DNA from: Spirosoma validum
GTDB taxonomy: Bacteria; Bacteroidota; Bacteroidia; Cytophagales; Spirosomataceae
Assembly: GCF_014699035.1 (NCBI RefSeq)
Contig: NZ_JACXAA010000009.1
Span: 1-64,000, forward strand
Direction of reading: 5' to 3'
DNA length: 64,000 bases
How positions within the stretch are numbered: position 1 is the first letter of the stretch; every line of letters starts with the position of its first letter. The notes below the pieces were generated by a model, which made no database searches, had not been told where the DNA came from, and saw only the letters and a program-made list of their open reading frames with translations. Made by a program: the position numbers and the translations under genes. Positions 8,519 to 17,030 of the stretch are shown one piece after another.

Positions 8519-9424
8519 TTAGTCGTTCCAGAAGGCGGCTGCACCGATAGCCCCGGCCCAGTCTTCAAAATGCGCTTTGCAGATGGTCGTTTTTTTGCCG
8601 CTTGGCCGCCATTCAACTACGTCCATGAAGGTCTGGAGCGGGCCGAATAACGCGTCATCGGCTTGCGTAATCCCTCCACCCAACACAATCAACTCGGGCG
8701 AAAAGGCATTGGCAATGGATGCCAGTGCGACGGACAGTCGACGAATTGACGTTAGCCAAACCAGGGTTGCAAGCGGTTCGCTCTGTCGGTAACCATCGAC
8801 GAGTTCGTAAGTAGTTTTGTAGCGGCCATATGATCGTCGGCTCACGGTTACGTTGCCAATGGCATCTTCCAGACTACCGGGCATGGCCGTTACGTCAGTC
8901 TGTTCGTTATCGGCATCTACGGAGATATGACCCAGATGACCCGCCATCTGGAAAAAGCCCTGATAGAGTTGTCCATTAACTAACAGACCGCCCCCTACAC
9001 CCGTACCCAGCGTGAGCATGGCTACGTTGCTGGCTGTTTTTGCCGCGCCAAATTGGGCTTCGGCCATCAGAGCGGCATGAGCGTCGTTCAATACCCGGAC
9101 GGGTTCATCCAGGAATTCCGTCCAAATGAAACCTTCCAGTCCCTGCAAACGGCCCGGCATACACGCAATGGCTGAGTTATCTGTCGTCGGCAGGCCCGGT
9201 GCGGCCAGACCCACTCCTCGAATTGGTCTGACGGTCGTTGTCTTCAGGTAGTGTACGGTTTGTGCTACTACAGATTTCCAGTTGCTGTTCTCTCCGTCGT
9301 TCGTTGGTGTAATTCGTTTATGAAGAATTTTACCCGTACGCATATCAAGCAGGACACCTTTAATACGGGTACCACCCAGGTCAATGCCAATCGCCAGATT
9401 CGCGTCGTTTGTTACGTTACTCAA
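8519..9424 (-). CDS. ROK-family sugar kinase
   Basis: A 301-residue ROK kinase. The N-terminal phosphate loop AIGIDLGGTRIKG and the later LTLGTGVGGGLLVNG are diagnostic. The usual zinc motif (Cys-rich, after GHLGHI) is replaced by an acidic segment, and the Cys triplet is absent, as in non-canonical ROK proteins. The reading frame has no ATG before the first motif; TTG at 9422-9424 is the best start, so initiation may be weak. It is the first gene of an operon with the SIS protein. The substrate is probably a hexose or aminosugar, by family. Confidence 0.88.
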   Translation of the reverse strand: MSNVTNDANLAIGIDLGGTRIKGVLLDMRTGKILHKRITPTNDGENSNWKSVVAQTVHYLKTTTVRPIRGVGLAAPGLPTTDNSAIACMPGRLQGLEGFIWTEFLDEPVRVLNDAHAALMAEAQFGAAKTASNVAMLTLGTGVGGGLLVNGQLYQGFFQMAGHLGHISVDADNEQTDVTAMPGSLEDAIGNVTVSRRSYGRYKTTYELVDGYRQSEPLATLVWLTSIRRLSVALASIANAFSPELIVLGGGITQADDALFGPLQTFMDVVEWRPSGKKTTICKAHFEDWAGAIGAAAFWND

Positions 9425-9591
9425 TGTATGGGTGTCGAGAATATAGGCTGCGAAAATAAGCGAAAGACAAGACGTATTGCAATGTCGAACTAAAAGCGAT
9501 CACAAATACAGGGCTAATGAAACATAGGGGCCGTTCCAACCCTACTGTTAGAGAAGGGATTATACATGTGAATCAAACAACGAATAAGCCT

Positions 9592-9966
9592 ATGAAAATC
9601 CCTAACGTGGTAACTATCGTGGCTCTGACAGCGTCGGTTGGTCTCGATGCTTGCCGGGAAGAAACTGTGCGTACCGCCATCTACAGTTCAGTGAATATCA
9701 GCGTCCTGGGCGATTCACTAACTGATTATTATACGATTCGTGTTCCTAACTCGGATACAATTCACTATGGGAATGCGCGCCGGGATAACACAACCAGTTA
9801 TGTTGTTCTGGACGACTCCTATCAGTCTGCACTAGCCAATTCACAGGATAGATTCAGATTTGTTGGCGAGATTAATAACGCAGTGGTTGTCGATGAAGAA
9901 TACGTCATAAAAGCCGACGAATGCCATATCAGTAAGGTGAGTGGGAAAGAGGAAGTTCAACTGTAA
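9592..9966 (+). CDS. Small exported protein of unknown function
   Basis: A 124-residue protein if ATG 9592 is used, which gives a signal-like N-terminus (MKIPNVVTIVALTASVG) followed by a Cys (LDACREE) that may be a weak lipobox. GTG 9568 and ATG 9517 are alternative starts. The rest is polar and beta-rich (DSLTDYYTIRVPNSDTIHYG) without a known motif. It stands alone, with its 5' side to the ROK operon. I do not recognise it. Confidence 0.5.
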   Translation: MKIPNVVTIVALTASVGLDACREETVRTAIYSSVNISVLGDSLTDYYTIRVPNSDTIHYGNARRDNTTSYVVLDDSYQSALANSQDRFRFVGEINNAVVVDEEYVIKADECHISKVSGKEEVQL

Positions 9967-10140
9967 GAATAAATCGAAACAGTATCTTTCAATTTATTCC
10001 TAGTCAGAAATCCGTAAGGAATCTGCTTCTGCTAGTCATAGCCAGCGGGAAAGGTGTTTCCGAATAATCAATTTATTTAACATAGGGTTTGAAACGTGAT
10101 GGTTGTAGGTTAGCTTAGATCATCCTCCCTATGTTCGGCT

Positions 10141-10374
10141 ATGAAATTAATTGCACTTCCTGTGCTGTCTGTGCTTGCACTTAGCGTGCTCTATGCACTC
10201 AGCAGACTCTCTTTTTCCCGGAAATGCCCTCGTTGTGGCGAAGCTCATCCCGATCGAGTTCCCAGAGGCTGGCTTCTCAAAGTACTATCTTTTGTGATAC
10301 CCCTGAAAGCGTACCATTGCCGTCGCTGTTTTAAACGCTTTGTGTTGATCGGTTCTGCTGGACAAACAATTTAA
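10141..10374 (+). CDS. Small zinc-ribbon protein with membrane anchor
   Basis: A 77-residue protein with one N-terminal hydrophobic segment (residues 3-24) followed by two Cys pairs, CPRCGE near residue 34 and CRRC near residue 60, spaced like a zinc ribbon. The domain after the helix is basic, so it may face the cytoplasm. It ends 29 bases before the CRISPR array, but on the opposite strand to the likely array transcript. Function unknown; proximity to the array may be chance. Confidence 0.6.
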   Translation: MKLIALPVLSVLALSVLYALSRLSFSRKCPRCGEAHPDRVPRGWLLKVLSFVIPLKAYHCRRCFKRFVLIGSAGQTI

Positions 10375-10403
10375 GATTCGCATCAGCCCCCGCTCGGTAC
10401 TAC

Positions 10404-10711
10404 GTTTCAATCCATCGAGTTCTGTTGGGAGCTCGACGGCATGGTTTCAATCCATCTTTTCGTGGAAGTCCGTTACGTAGCTACCTATTCAGGGCTATTT
10501 TGTTAGCAATGAGAATGGTTTCAATCCATCTTTTCGTGGAAGTCCGTTACGTAGAGCTGTTCCGGGAATCCGAACAAGCCGAATACACTAAGTTTCAATC
10601 CATCTTTTCGTGGAAGTCCGTTACGTAGTTTGAAACGCTCAGCGCCGAACATCAGGCTTTATTGACTCGATCACGTTTCAATCCATCTTTTCGTGGAAGT
10701 CCGTTACGTAG
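10404..10711 (-). CRISPR. Orphan CRISPR mini-array: four 37-bp repeats, three spacers, one truncated repeat
   Basis: Four identical 37-bp repeats lie at 10444-10480, 10518-10554, 10592-10628 and 10675-10711. The spacers are 37, 37 and 46 bases and unrelated to each other. Read on the minus strand each repeat begins CTACGTAACGG and ends GGATTGAAAC, the 3' handle found in several type I and III systems, so transcription from the right is likely. At the far end only 13 bases of a fifth repeat (GTTTCAATCCATC, 10404-10416) remain. No cas gene is present in the window. The subtype cannot be told from the repeat alone. Confidence 0.9.
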
Positions 10712-11018
10712 TCGTCGGGGCGCGTAAATGTTTGACTGTGAGTAGGTTGTTGGTAGATTAGCTGTTCTCCTTTTTTGTGAAAACAGTGGATTAAAGAACG
10801 TTTTTTTGCGAATTTAAACAATCTTTCCGGAAGCATAAACGTCAGTCAATCAGGTAATTATGTGCCGTTTTGGACAGTACTAAAATAAATCAGGACCCGG
10901 AGCATCGCTGGATCTTTCACCCGCAGGTTCTGTATAGGCAAGATAAACAATAAATACTACCTGGCCGCTTTTCGGAGTGGACTTTTTAAATGATTAACGA
11001 AGTCAATTCAACCGGTAT
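10712..11018 (-). other. AT-rich flank, probable CRISPR leader
   Basis: The 300 bases next to the intact end of the array are rich in A- and T-runs (for example at 10770-10830) and hold no open frame, as expected for a leader carrying the array promoter. I see no perfect promoter box. The last third borders the end of the oxidoreductase gene. Confidence 0.45.
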
Positions 11019-12539
11019 TTACACTGGAATCGACTGTGGATATCGGAACAGATTCGTTGGGTCATACTTCCGTTTTATGGCCTGAAGCTGCGGTAAGTTT
11101 TTGCCATAATACGCCTGAAGATACCCGCGCTGACTTGGGTCAATGAAGTTTTGATAACAATAAGGCGTTGTATACTGCTCCATCTGGTCGTGGAACTGAG
11201 CAAGCCATTGTTCATTCTGGGCAATTACAGCGCTGCCATCAGATGGGTTCCATTCCAGTTCAATACTGGAGAGCATGGAATAACCCCGGTGAACAAAAGC
11301 CATGTCGGTCGATGTCTTCGCGTCGATCTTGCCACCCAGCAGAAAATATTTCCAGGTTGCCGCCCGGCTGGTTCCGGGCCAGGCTCTTAGACTTGAAAGA
11401 ATAAATTGAATGGCGTCGTTCGGTAGTTGACCTTTCACAAATCGGGAGCGTTCGTGTGAATATTCGGGTTTGCCTTCATCGGATATTATTCCTTGACCGT
11501 CCCAGTACTTTTCTTCACGTATCGTTGTCTCGGTGGGCTGTTGAACAGTGAAAATCGGCGTCAGCAGGGCAACTAATTCAGCGACTGATCCAGCAAGCTG
11601 ACCGAGAATTGACAAGGTAAGCACCGTATCTCCGAGTTTTTTCTCCGCAACGATACTTACTTTTATCCCGAGCGAATCAGGAGCAGACTGTGTCAATAAT
11701 TGGATCGCGGCAAATGTTTCCGCAATCCGCTCAGTCCACTTTATGTCGAATACAGTAATCCGCCCAACGGGAAACGTCTCGAACGTAAACGAGGTGTGGA
11801 TACCAAAGTTCCCTCCGCCAGCACCCCGACAGGCCCAAAACAAATCGGCATTCTCGTTTTCATTGCAGGTTAAGATGCGTCCATCCGCGAGAACGATGCG
11901 TGTTTCCCGAAGCCAGTCGCAGGTGTATCCGTGCGAGCGCATGTCGAAGCCTATGCCACCCCCCAGCACGAGCCCGGCTACTCCTACTTCCAGACATCGG
12001 CCGTGCGTAATGGCACGTCCCAGATCCTTACAACCCTCGAAGATGTGCTTATTGCGCGCCCCTCCGCCTACCGTCAGCAGTCCGGTCGATGGGTCGAGCG
12101 AAAAGGCAGTCATGGCTGATACGTCGATCATGAGCCCGGTTGTTGTCGAGTAGCCCCCGTATGAGTGTCCACCACTCCGTGCAACCAATGGAATTTTATG
12201 TTCCTGTGCCCATTGAATACACGTTTGCACATCGGCTTCACTACGACATTGCGCAATGCCCTGCGGTAGCGTTGTCGCATATTGTAACGCCCAGGGAGCG
12301 GCTCGTTCGCTAAACGTACCAGCACCCGGCAGGAGTAAACTTCCCTGAAGACGTGCGGCTAGCTGAGACCAGACAGGTGCTACGTGATCCTGTAGGTTGG
12401 TGCAGCTGGATAACCATTGAAGCGACGGAAAACTTAAGCCAAGAGTCAGTGCGGCACCAGTTCGCAGGAAATTCCTGCGCGATGTTCGCATGGCCTGACT
12501 GCCGGAGGAATCGTTACCAGAAGTAGAGGATTGGGTCAT
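11019..12539 (-). CDS. Tat-exported FAD-linked oxidoreductase, BBE family, probably bicovalent FAD
   Basis: A 506-residue berberine-bridge-type flavoprotein. The N-terminus carries a twin-arginine signal (TSRRNFLRTG, then a hydrophobic stretch to LSSC), so it would be exported folded. The FAD_binding_4 domain (about 80-250) shows RSGGHSYGGY, whose His usually links to the flavin 8-alpha carbon. HGRCLEVGVAG carries the Cys that forms the second, 6-S-cysteinyl link in sugar oxidases of this family. The BBE C-terminal motif YYGKNLPQLQAIKRKYDP is intact. Substrates in the family are oligosaccharides or alcohols; here unknown. It is a single gene. Confidence 0.92.
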   Translation of the reverse strand: MTQSSTSGNDSSGSQAMRTSRRNFLRTGAALTLGLSFPSLQWLSSCTNLQDHVAPVWSQLAARLQGSLLLPGAGTFSERAAPWALQYATTLPQGIAQCRSEADVQTCIQWAQEHKIPLVARSGGHSYGGYSTTTGLMIDVSAMTAFSLDPSTGLLTVGGGARNKHIFEGCKDLGRAITHGRCLEVGVAGLVLGGGIGFDMRSHGYTCDWLRETRIVLADGRILTCNENENADLFWACRGAGGGNFGIHTSFTFETFPVGRITVFDIKWTERIAETFAAIQLLTQSAPDSLGIKVSIVAEKKLGDTVLTLSILGQLAGSVAELVALLTPIFTVQQPTETTIREEKYWDGQGIISDEGKPEYSHERSRFVKGQLPNDAIQFILSSLRAWPGTSRAATWKYFLLGGKIDAKTSTDMAFVHRGYSMLSSIELEWNPSDGSAVIAQNEQWLAQFHDQMEQYTTPYCYQNFIDPSQRGYLQAYYGKNLPQLQAIKRKYDPTNLFRYPQSIPV

Positions 12540-12624
12540 TGATTATTGATTCGTCGTGATGCTCCCATAGAGCAGGACTGTCATCTGAGAATACGCCATA
12601 GACGCGCCTAAACGCCACAGGCTG

Positions 12625-13053
12625 CTATTTGGTGAATTCACGGATCAAATTCTGATCACTGGCAAGATGCTTTGTCGTGAGCGTGATCGTATTACCGCTA
12701 ACACTGCCTATGGTTGGGCTATCTGTGCTGCTGCCGTCTTTCAGTTGATAGTCGCTACCGACCTGCACAACCTTGCTCTGAAAGGTAATTTTATCGTTAT
12801 AGCTTCCCTTCGACGTTATTACCTGAGTCGCTACGGAAAGAGATGCCATCGTGTTGTCAACGGCGGTTAGGGTAACCGATCCTGTACCATTGACAGCCTC
12901 TCCGGTGTCTTTATTCGTCATTTTGGTCAGGGTGTACGTCCCGACGAGTTTGCTGGTGACGTTTGGTTCGGGCGCGGGTCCTGATTCAGATTGGGAACAC
13001 GACAAGACCACAAGCGAGGAAAGAACGATCAGAGAAGACAATACGTATCGCAT
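12625..13053 (-). CDS. Small lipoprotein, paralog of 13131-13661
   Basis: A 142-residue lipoprotein. ATG 13051-13053 is chosen because it begins the signal peptide MRYVLSSLIVLSSLVVLSC with the lipid Cys at residue 19; the longer frame from 13128 adds an unlikely leader. After a short Ser/Pro linker, EPNVTSKLVGTYTLTKM introduces a beta-sandwich or lipocalin-like domain with GTGSVTLTA. The next gene upstream shares the same pattern, so the pair arose by duplication. The spacing of 77 bases suggests co-transcription. Function unknown. Confidence 0.75.
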   Translation of the reverse strand: MRYVLSSLIVLSSLVVLSCSQSESGPAPEPNVTSKLVGTYTLTKMTNKDTGEAVNGTGSVTLTAVDNTMASLSVATQVITSKGSYNDKITFQSKVVQVGSDYQLKDGSSTDSPTIGSVSGNTITLTTKHLASDQNLIREFTK

Positions 13054-13130
13054 AAAATAAGGGTAAACCATTGAAGAACAGGCAGATATAGCGAGGGGGG
13101 AATGGTTTCGAAGAAGGGCTAAGGGCAATT

Positions 13131-13661
13131 CTATTTCGTGTAATCGATCCAGTGGGTTTTGCCTTTTTTGCTTTCAAATTCTTTCATGGCTTCAATCACT
13201 TTCATACTTTCAGTTTGTCTTATTTTCTTATCCACAATAAGGTAAACGCCCCAACTGCTCGATTTGCTTGTGTCCTTTACCGATCGAATCAGATAGCCAT
13301 TACCCGCGTCGCTGAAAACACACGTATCTCTACTCAATCGCTCCTCTTTCTCGCCGGTCGAAACAAGCGTGAAACTGCGAATCTTATCAACCCGGGCCGT
13401 TGTCTTACTAAGGGCTGTGAGCGTCATTGATCCTGCCCCGGTGATTTCTGGGACTTGACCCAGCGGTGTAATCAGGCTCAGTTTGTATGTACCCGCAAGC
13501 CCGCTGGTCAGGTCAGGTTCAGGCGTTGGGGTAGGCGTGGGAGTCGGGGTAGGCGCAGGGCTCGGAGATGGGGTAATGTTGTCAGAATCCGATTCAGATC
13601 CAGAACAGGCGACGAATAACAGACACGCCAGTGCAACTGGAAAGTAACGCGAGTAACTCAT
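13131..13661 (-). CDS. Lipoprotein with Pro-Thr linker, paralog of 12625-13053
   Basis: A 176-residue lipoprotein: signal MSYSRYFPVALACLLFVAC with lipid Cys at residue 19, an acidic Ser/Asp stretch, then a Thr-Pro dipeptide linker (about residues 30-48) that spaces the folded domain from the membrane. The domain opens with DLTSGLAGTYKLS and GAGSMTLTALSKT, matching its neighbour's VTSKLVGTYTL and GTGSVTLTAVDNT. The later halves diverge. Function unknown. Confidence 0.8.
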   Translation of the reverse strand: MSYSRYFPVALACLLFVACSGSESDSDNITPSPSPAPTPTPTPTPTPEPDLTSGLAGTYKLSLITPLGQVPEITGAGSMTLTALSKTTARVDKIRSFTLVSTGEKEERLSRDTCVFSDAGNGYLIRSVKDTSKSSSWGVYLIVDKKIRQTESMKVIEAMKEFESKKGKTHWIDYTK

Positions 13662-14088
13662 GAGAATAAAAAGAAAAAGTGTAAGAGGATTATAGATAGG
13701 GTTGAACAGGCGTTGGAACCTGATCCGGCAATGGCTACGCAGTATTCAGAGCCTTCTGTTACCAGGACCCTGGCACGTCGACGTATCGCTGATGGATGGA
13801 CGTAGTAGAGTACATATATCCCAGCTTTCTGACGACGGTATAAATAGATACCTTGTATAAACGGCTCGTTTATACTGGGCAAGTAAATTGGTAAATGTCA
13901 AGTGATTAAATTCAGGAACAGTGGAGCCGTAACCAGTCCTATGGCTGCCATGATTATCCGAATGCATAGAATGAATAGAAAACAGATGACTTATTACAGA
14001 TTCCGGCGATGGAACGGTGCTCTTTTGTTTGTCAAATGTATATGGTCAATTGGTCAGCAAAGCCACCCAAATGGGTAGTTTTAAGTAT
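13662..14088. other. Intergenic region, no gene recognised
   Basis: About 430 bases without a credible coding frame. A small imperfect palindrome (ACCCAAATGGGT, 14066-14077) precedes the terminator and shares its ACCC/GGGT theme. No TAnnTTTG box is convincing. Confidence 0.45.
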
Positions 14089-14090
14089 AA

Positions 14091-14124
14091 AAAAGCAGAC
14101 TACCCGTTTGGGTAGTCTGCTTTT
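14091..14124 (-). terminator. Bidirectional terminator hairpin
   Basis: A perfect 15-bp stem (AAAAGCAGACTACCC and its complement) with a GTTT loop; A-tract and T-tract on the two arms make it work in both directions. It lies 14 bases past the stop of the LuxR-type gene. Confidence 0.85.
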
Positions 14125-14138
14125 AAACGTAGTGGAGG

Positions 14139-15386
14139 CTATTTTTTAACGTTCACGAGGAATTCCTTGCGATCTTTCACTTCCAGCAGCAGATAGATAT
14201 TTTTGATGTGGTACTTCACCGTATTTTCTGAGATAAATAATTTGTCCGCTATCAGTTTATTTGACATCCCCGCTGCCATACATTCCAGGACTTCCCGCTG
14301 TCGTTCGGAAAGCTCAGCAGAATATTCCTTTTCCAGCGTGGTCCGACCGGACAACGTTGTTTTGGTTTGCGCCAGATAGGCTTCCAGTTCGGATTTTATC
14401 CGGCGGGATTCAGCTTCCATCCGGCGCTGCTGCCGACGGTAAGCCAATAACCAGCCCAGTAATGTAAGGGCAATTAGGAAGACGGCAACCAGAACGACGG
14501 TAAGGTAACTTTTACTGGCCTGTTCGTCATGCAACTCACGATCTTTGCCCGCTAATAGAATCGTTTCTTTTTGGTTATGCAACGAGGCAATCCTCTCTTC
14601 CCGGGCATAGATCTCGTTTAACGTATCTAGTTTTTTTTTAATCAGCGCAATCTGAGTAAGGTCATTTCGGCCTTCGTAAATGTGCAACAGTTCTTCGTAG
14701 GCATACAGATCGTATTTGATGATATGACATGAATCAGCATACGTCGTTGACTTTTTTAATGCATCCGTCAGCAGATCGAGCCGGTTCATGGCGTTGTAGA
14801 GCTGCATTTTCTTGACAAAGATCATGGGCAAATGACAGGGCGCCGATGCCCGCATCCAGCTGATGGCTTTATTGTAGGTCGCTTCTGCCTGTTTGTACTG
14901 CTTATTTAGGAACAGCAGATAGCCCTGCTGCATAACCAGCTTCGATTGGTTTTCCAGACTGATGTGCTTGAATCCTGATTTCTCGAGGAGTGCCATTAGG
15001 CGACTGGCCTTTTTGTACTCATGCGTATCAAAGTAAACGAAAGCCTCTTCAGAACGAATCGAGGCAATGTACTGGTCCTTTCTGGGAGATTCGTTGGCGA
15101 ACGTTCTGGCCGTCTCCAGAAATTTTAGTGTCGATTGGTAGTCGAACACACGCTTGTAGGTATAGGAAAGAAGAATCGCGGCCTGGTACTTGTCGTCCGT
15201 ACTAAATGTCTTGCTTTGTAAAACAGGCAGCAATAACGCCTGCGACTCATTGTATTTTAACGCATTATTGAGTTGGTAAACTTTTTGTTCCAGTTGCTGA
15301 AAGGAGTCAGCCTGGCTGTATACCCCCGTTGTTGACGTCAGAACCAGAAAAAAAAATAAGAAACGTACTCTATAAAATACCCGCAT
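14139..15386 (-). CDS. Membrane-tethered TPR / LuxR-type transcription regulator
   Basis: A 415-residue protein. A signal peptide (to about residue 24) leads into tetratricopeptide-like helices (25-270) that would lie in the periplasm. A single transmembrane helix follows (SYLTVVLVAVFLIALTLLGWLLAY, about 288-310), then a coiled coil and a cytoplasmic LuxR helix-turn-helix (LSERQREVLECMAAGMSNKLIADKLFISENTVKYHIKNIY, about 350-400, quoted by pieces: LSERQREVLE, ISENTVKYHI). This Bacteroidota layout couples an outside signal to DNA binding without a kinase. It ends in a strong terminator. Target genes are unknown. Confidence 0.88.
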   Translation of the reverse strand: MRVFYRVRFLFFFLVLTSTTGVYSQADSFQQLEQKVYQLNNALKYNESQALLLPVLQSKTFSTDDKYQAAILLSYTYKRVFDYQSTLKFLETARTFANESPRKDQYIASIRSEEAFVYFDTHEYKKASRLMALLEKSGFKHISLENQSKLVMQQGYLLFLNKQYKQAEATYNKAISWMRASAPCHLPMIFVKKMQLYNAMNRLDLLTDALKKSTTYADSCHIIKYDLYAYEELLHIYEGRNDLTQIALIKKKLDTLNEIYAREERIASLHNQKETILLAGKDRELHDEQASKSYLTVVLVAVFLIALTLLGWLLAYRRQQRRMEAESRRIKSELEAYLAQTKTTLSGRTTLEKEYSAELSERQREVLECMAAGMSNKLIADKLFISENTVKYHIKNIYLLLEVKDRKEFLVNVKK

Positions 15387-15676
15387 ACACCATCAAGTTA
15401 CATTCGTAAAGGTAAGCTCTTTGTATAAGTTTACGAATGCTTTAATTATATTGATAATAGTATTAATTAAAAGTATTATTATAAATAATAAATCCGATAT
15501 TTCTTTATTCTTTAAAGAAAAAATTAACTATTCGGTATGTGTATACCGTACTATGAGAAGTAAGAAACTGATGCCTGATCGGTTGTAAAGCATGACCGAT
15601 TATTGGTACGTTATTTTTCAGATAACAATTCTTTATGGTCGGATACCAACTCCAAACTGGCGACTTCCTGCGATTG
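15387..15676. other. AT-rich intergenic region
   Basis: Strongly AT-rich (15430-15530), holding the upstream region of the LuxR-type gene and the 3' end of the antiporter gene. A short hairpin CGGTAT-GTGT-ATACCG lies at 15533-15548. No gene seen. Confidence 0.5.
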
Positions 15677-16927
15677 TTATTGACTACGAGCTGGGGTGGA
15701 TCGGCGGAATCGGCGATCTATGCGATTCATAACGGGGGTAGATAAAATTCCATGTACAAATACCGATAGAAGTACCGTCCAGCCAGTCAGCGACCAGATT
15801 CGTTCCGGATTCATGAAAGAAGCTTCCTGTAACGCAAACGCAATATAGAACAGCGAGCCAATTCCCCGAATACCAAAGCTGGCAATGGTCCAGCGTTTCA
15901 GACCATGTACGCCCGTACCTGCCAATGTTAGCCAGCCAATTAACGGGCGGATCGCAAAAACCAGCAGCAAACCCAGGATCGCATCAACCAGAGTTAGGGA
16001 ATGTAGTAGGCCGCTTCCAATGGCACCCCCAAACAGGATCAGTAATAAAGCAACCAGCAGCCGCTCGATCTGATCCGAAAAGGCGTGCATGTACGTGTGG
16101 TATTCGTGTGTGCGTTCCCGATTCCGTACGGTAATGGCTGCGACAAAAACAGCCAGAAAACCGTAGCCGTGAATGAGTTCAGTGATTCCGTAGCTGATTA
16201 ACGTAATGGCCAGAGCTACAAATCCGTAAGCGGTTGTTTTAATGCTAATTCGTTGAGGTAGTTCAAAAATCATGTACGACAATAACCGGCCTGTCAGCCA
16301 GCCTGCCAGAACGCCCACACCTACCCGATAAAGCAGATCATACAGAACCCAGTGCGTCAGTGATTCATTAAGGGGAATGGTGGGATGGGCTATGGCAATC
16401 GCTAAATATACAAAGGGAAAAGCCATGCCGTCGTTCAGTCCCGCTTCGGCCGTTAGCGCAAAACGTACTACGTCTTCCTGACCTTCATTAGGATCGCCAA
16501 CCTGCACATCGCCCGCCAGTACCGGATCAGTTGGGGCAAGACTAGCTGCTAAAAGGAGAGCCGTAGCGGCATTCCAGTCCCCCAAACCCCAGGCGAGCAA
16601 GGCAAACAGAATGATCGTTACGACCATCGTCAGCCAGATCAGTCGGATCGGTAGCCGCCAGCCGCGCCAGTTGAACCGCCGATCTATTTTCAAGCCTGTA
16701 CCCGTCAACGCAATTGTCACGCAAAGCTCCGTCAGGTGAGTGGTCAGTTGAGGGTGATCTAAAGGGAGCGGGTCCGGTAGCGAAAGCGGTAATTGATACA
16801 GTAGCCAGCCGCCCAGAACAAATAAAATTGGGTACGAAACGGCGTAATCTTTCAGCAACGACGGCAACCAGGCCACGGCCAGTATCGCCAACGCTACAAT
16901 GATCAGCCACAGATTATACGATTCCAT
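15677..16927 (-). CDS. Cation:proton antiporter (CPA1/NhaP-like)
   Basis: A 416-residue inner-membrane protein of about 12 hydrophobic segments. Family marks are the acidic SLAPTDPVLAGDVQVG and AEAGLNDGMAFPFVYLAIA, which carry the ion-binding Asp residues (TDP and NDG) of sodium(potassium)/proton antiporters, plus a C-terminal GIRGIGSLFYIAFA. It lacks the long cytoplasmic tail of NhaP-like proteins. It would exchange Na+ or K+ for H+ to control pH. It stands downstream of the YitT gene, separated by a terminator. Confidence 0.9.
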   Translation of the reverse strand: MESYNLWLIIVALAILAVAWLPSLLKDYAVSYPILFVLGGWLLYQLPLSLPDPLPLDHPQLTTHLTELCVTIALTGTGLKIDRRFNWRGWRLPIRLIWLTMVVTIILFALLAWGLGDWNAATALLLAASLAPTDPVLAGDVQVGDPNEGQEDVVRFALTAEAGLNDGMAFPFVYLAIAIAHPTIPLNESLTHWVLYDLLYRVGVGVLAGWLTGRLLSYMIFELPQRISIKTTAYGFVALAITLISYGITELIHGYGFLAVFVAAITVRNRERTHEYHTYMHAFSDQIERLLVALLLILFGGAIGSGLLHSLTLVDAILGLLLVFAIRPLIGWLTLAGTGVHGLKRWTIASFGIRGIGSLFYIAFALQEASFMNPERIWSLTGWTVLLSVFVHGILSTPVMNRIDRRFRRSTPARSQ

Positions 16928-16958
16928 AGTGTATGTGTCGATAGTCAGTAGTCATTAT

Positions 16959-17018
16959 TTGTCATGGATGGTCATTCATTGTTTGTAGAACCGATAACCA
17001 AATGACCATCCATGACAA
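16959..17018 (-). terminator. 18-bp perfect inverted repeat between YitT and antiporter genes
   Basis: Arms TTGTCATGGATGGTCATT (16959-16976) and its exact complement (17001-17018) flank a 24-base loop. It begins 12 bases past the stop of the YitT gene. The arms are not followed by a T-run, so attenuation or RNA stabilisation is also possible. Confidence 0.6.
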
Positions 17019-17030
17019 CTGAACGACCAG

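Noticed and set aside
10425-10628. 67-codon reading frame across the CRISPR array
   Set aside because: It follows the repeats and spacers only and repeats the same peptide piece.
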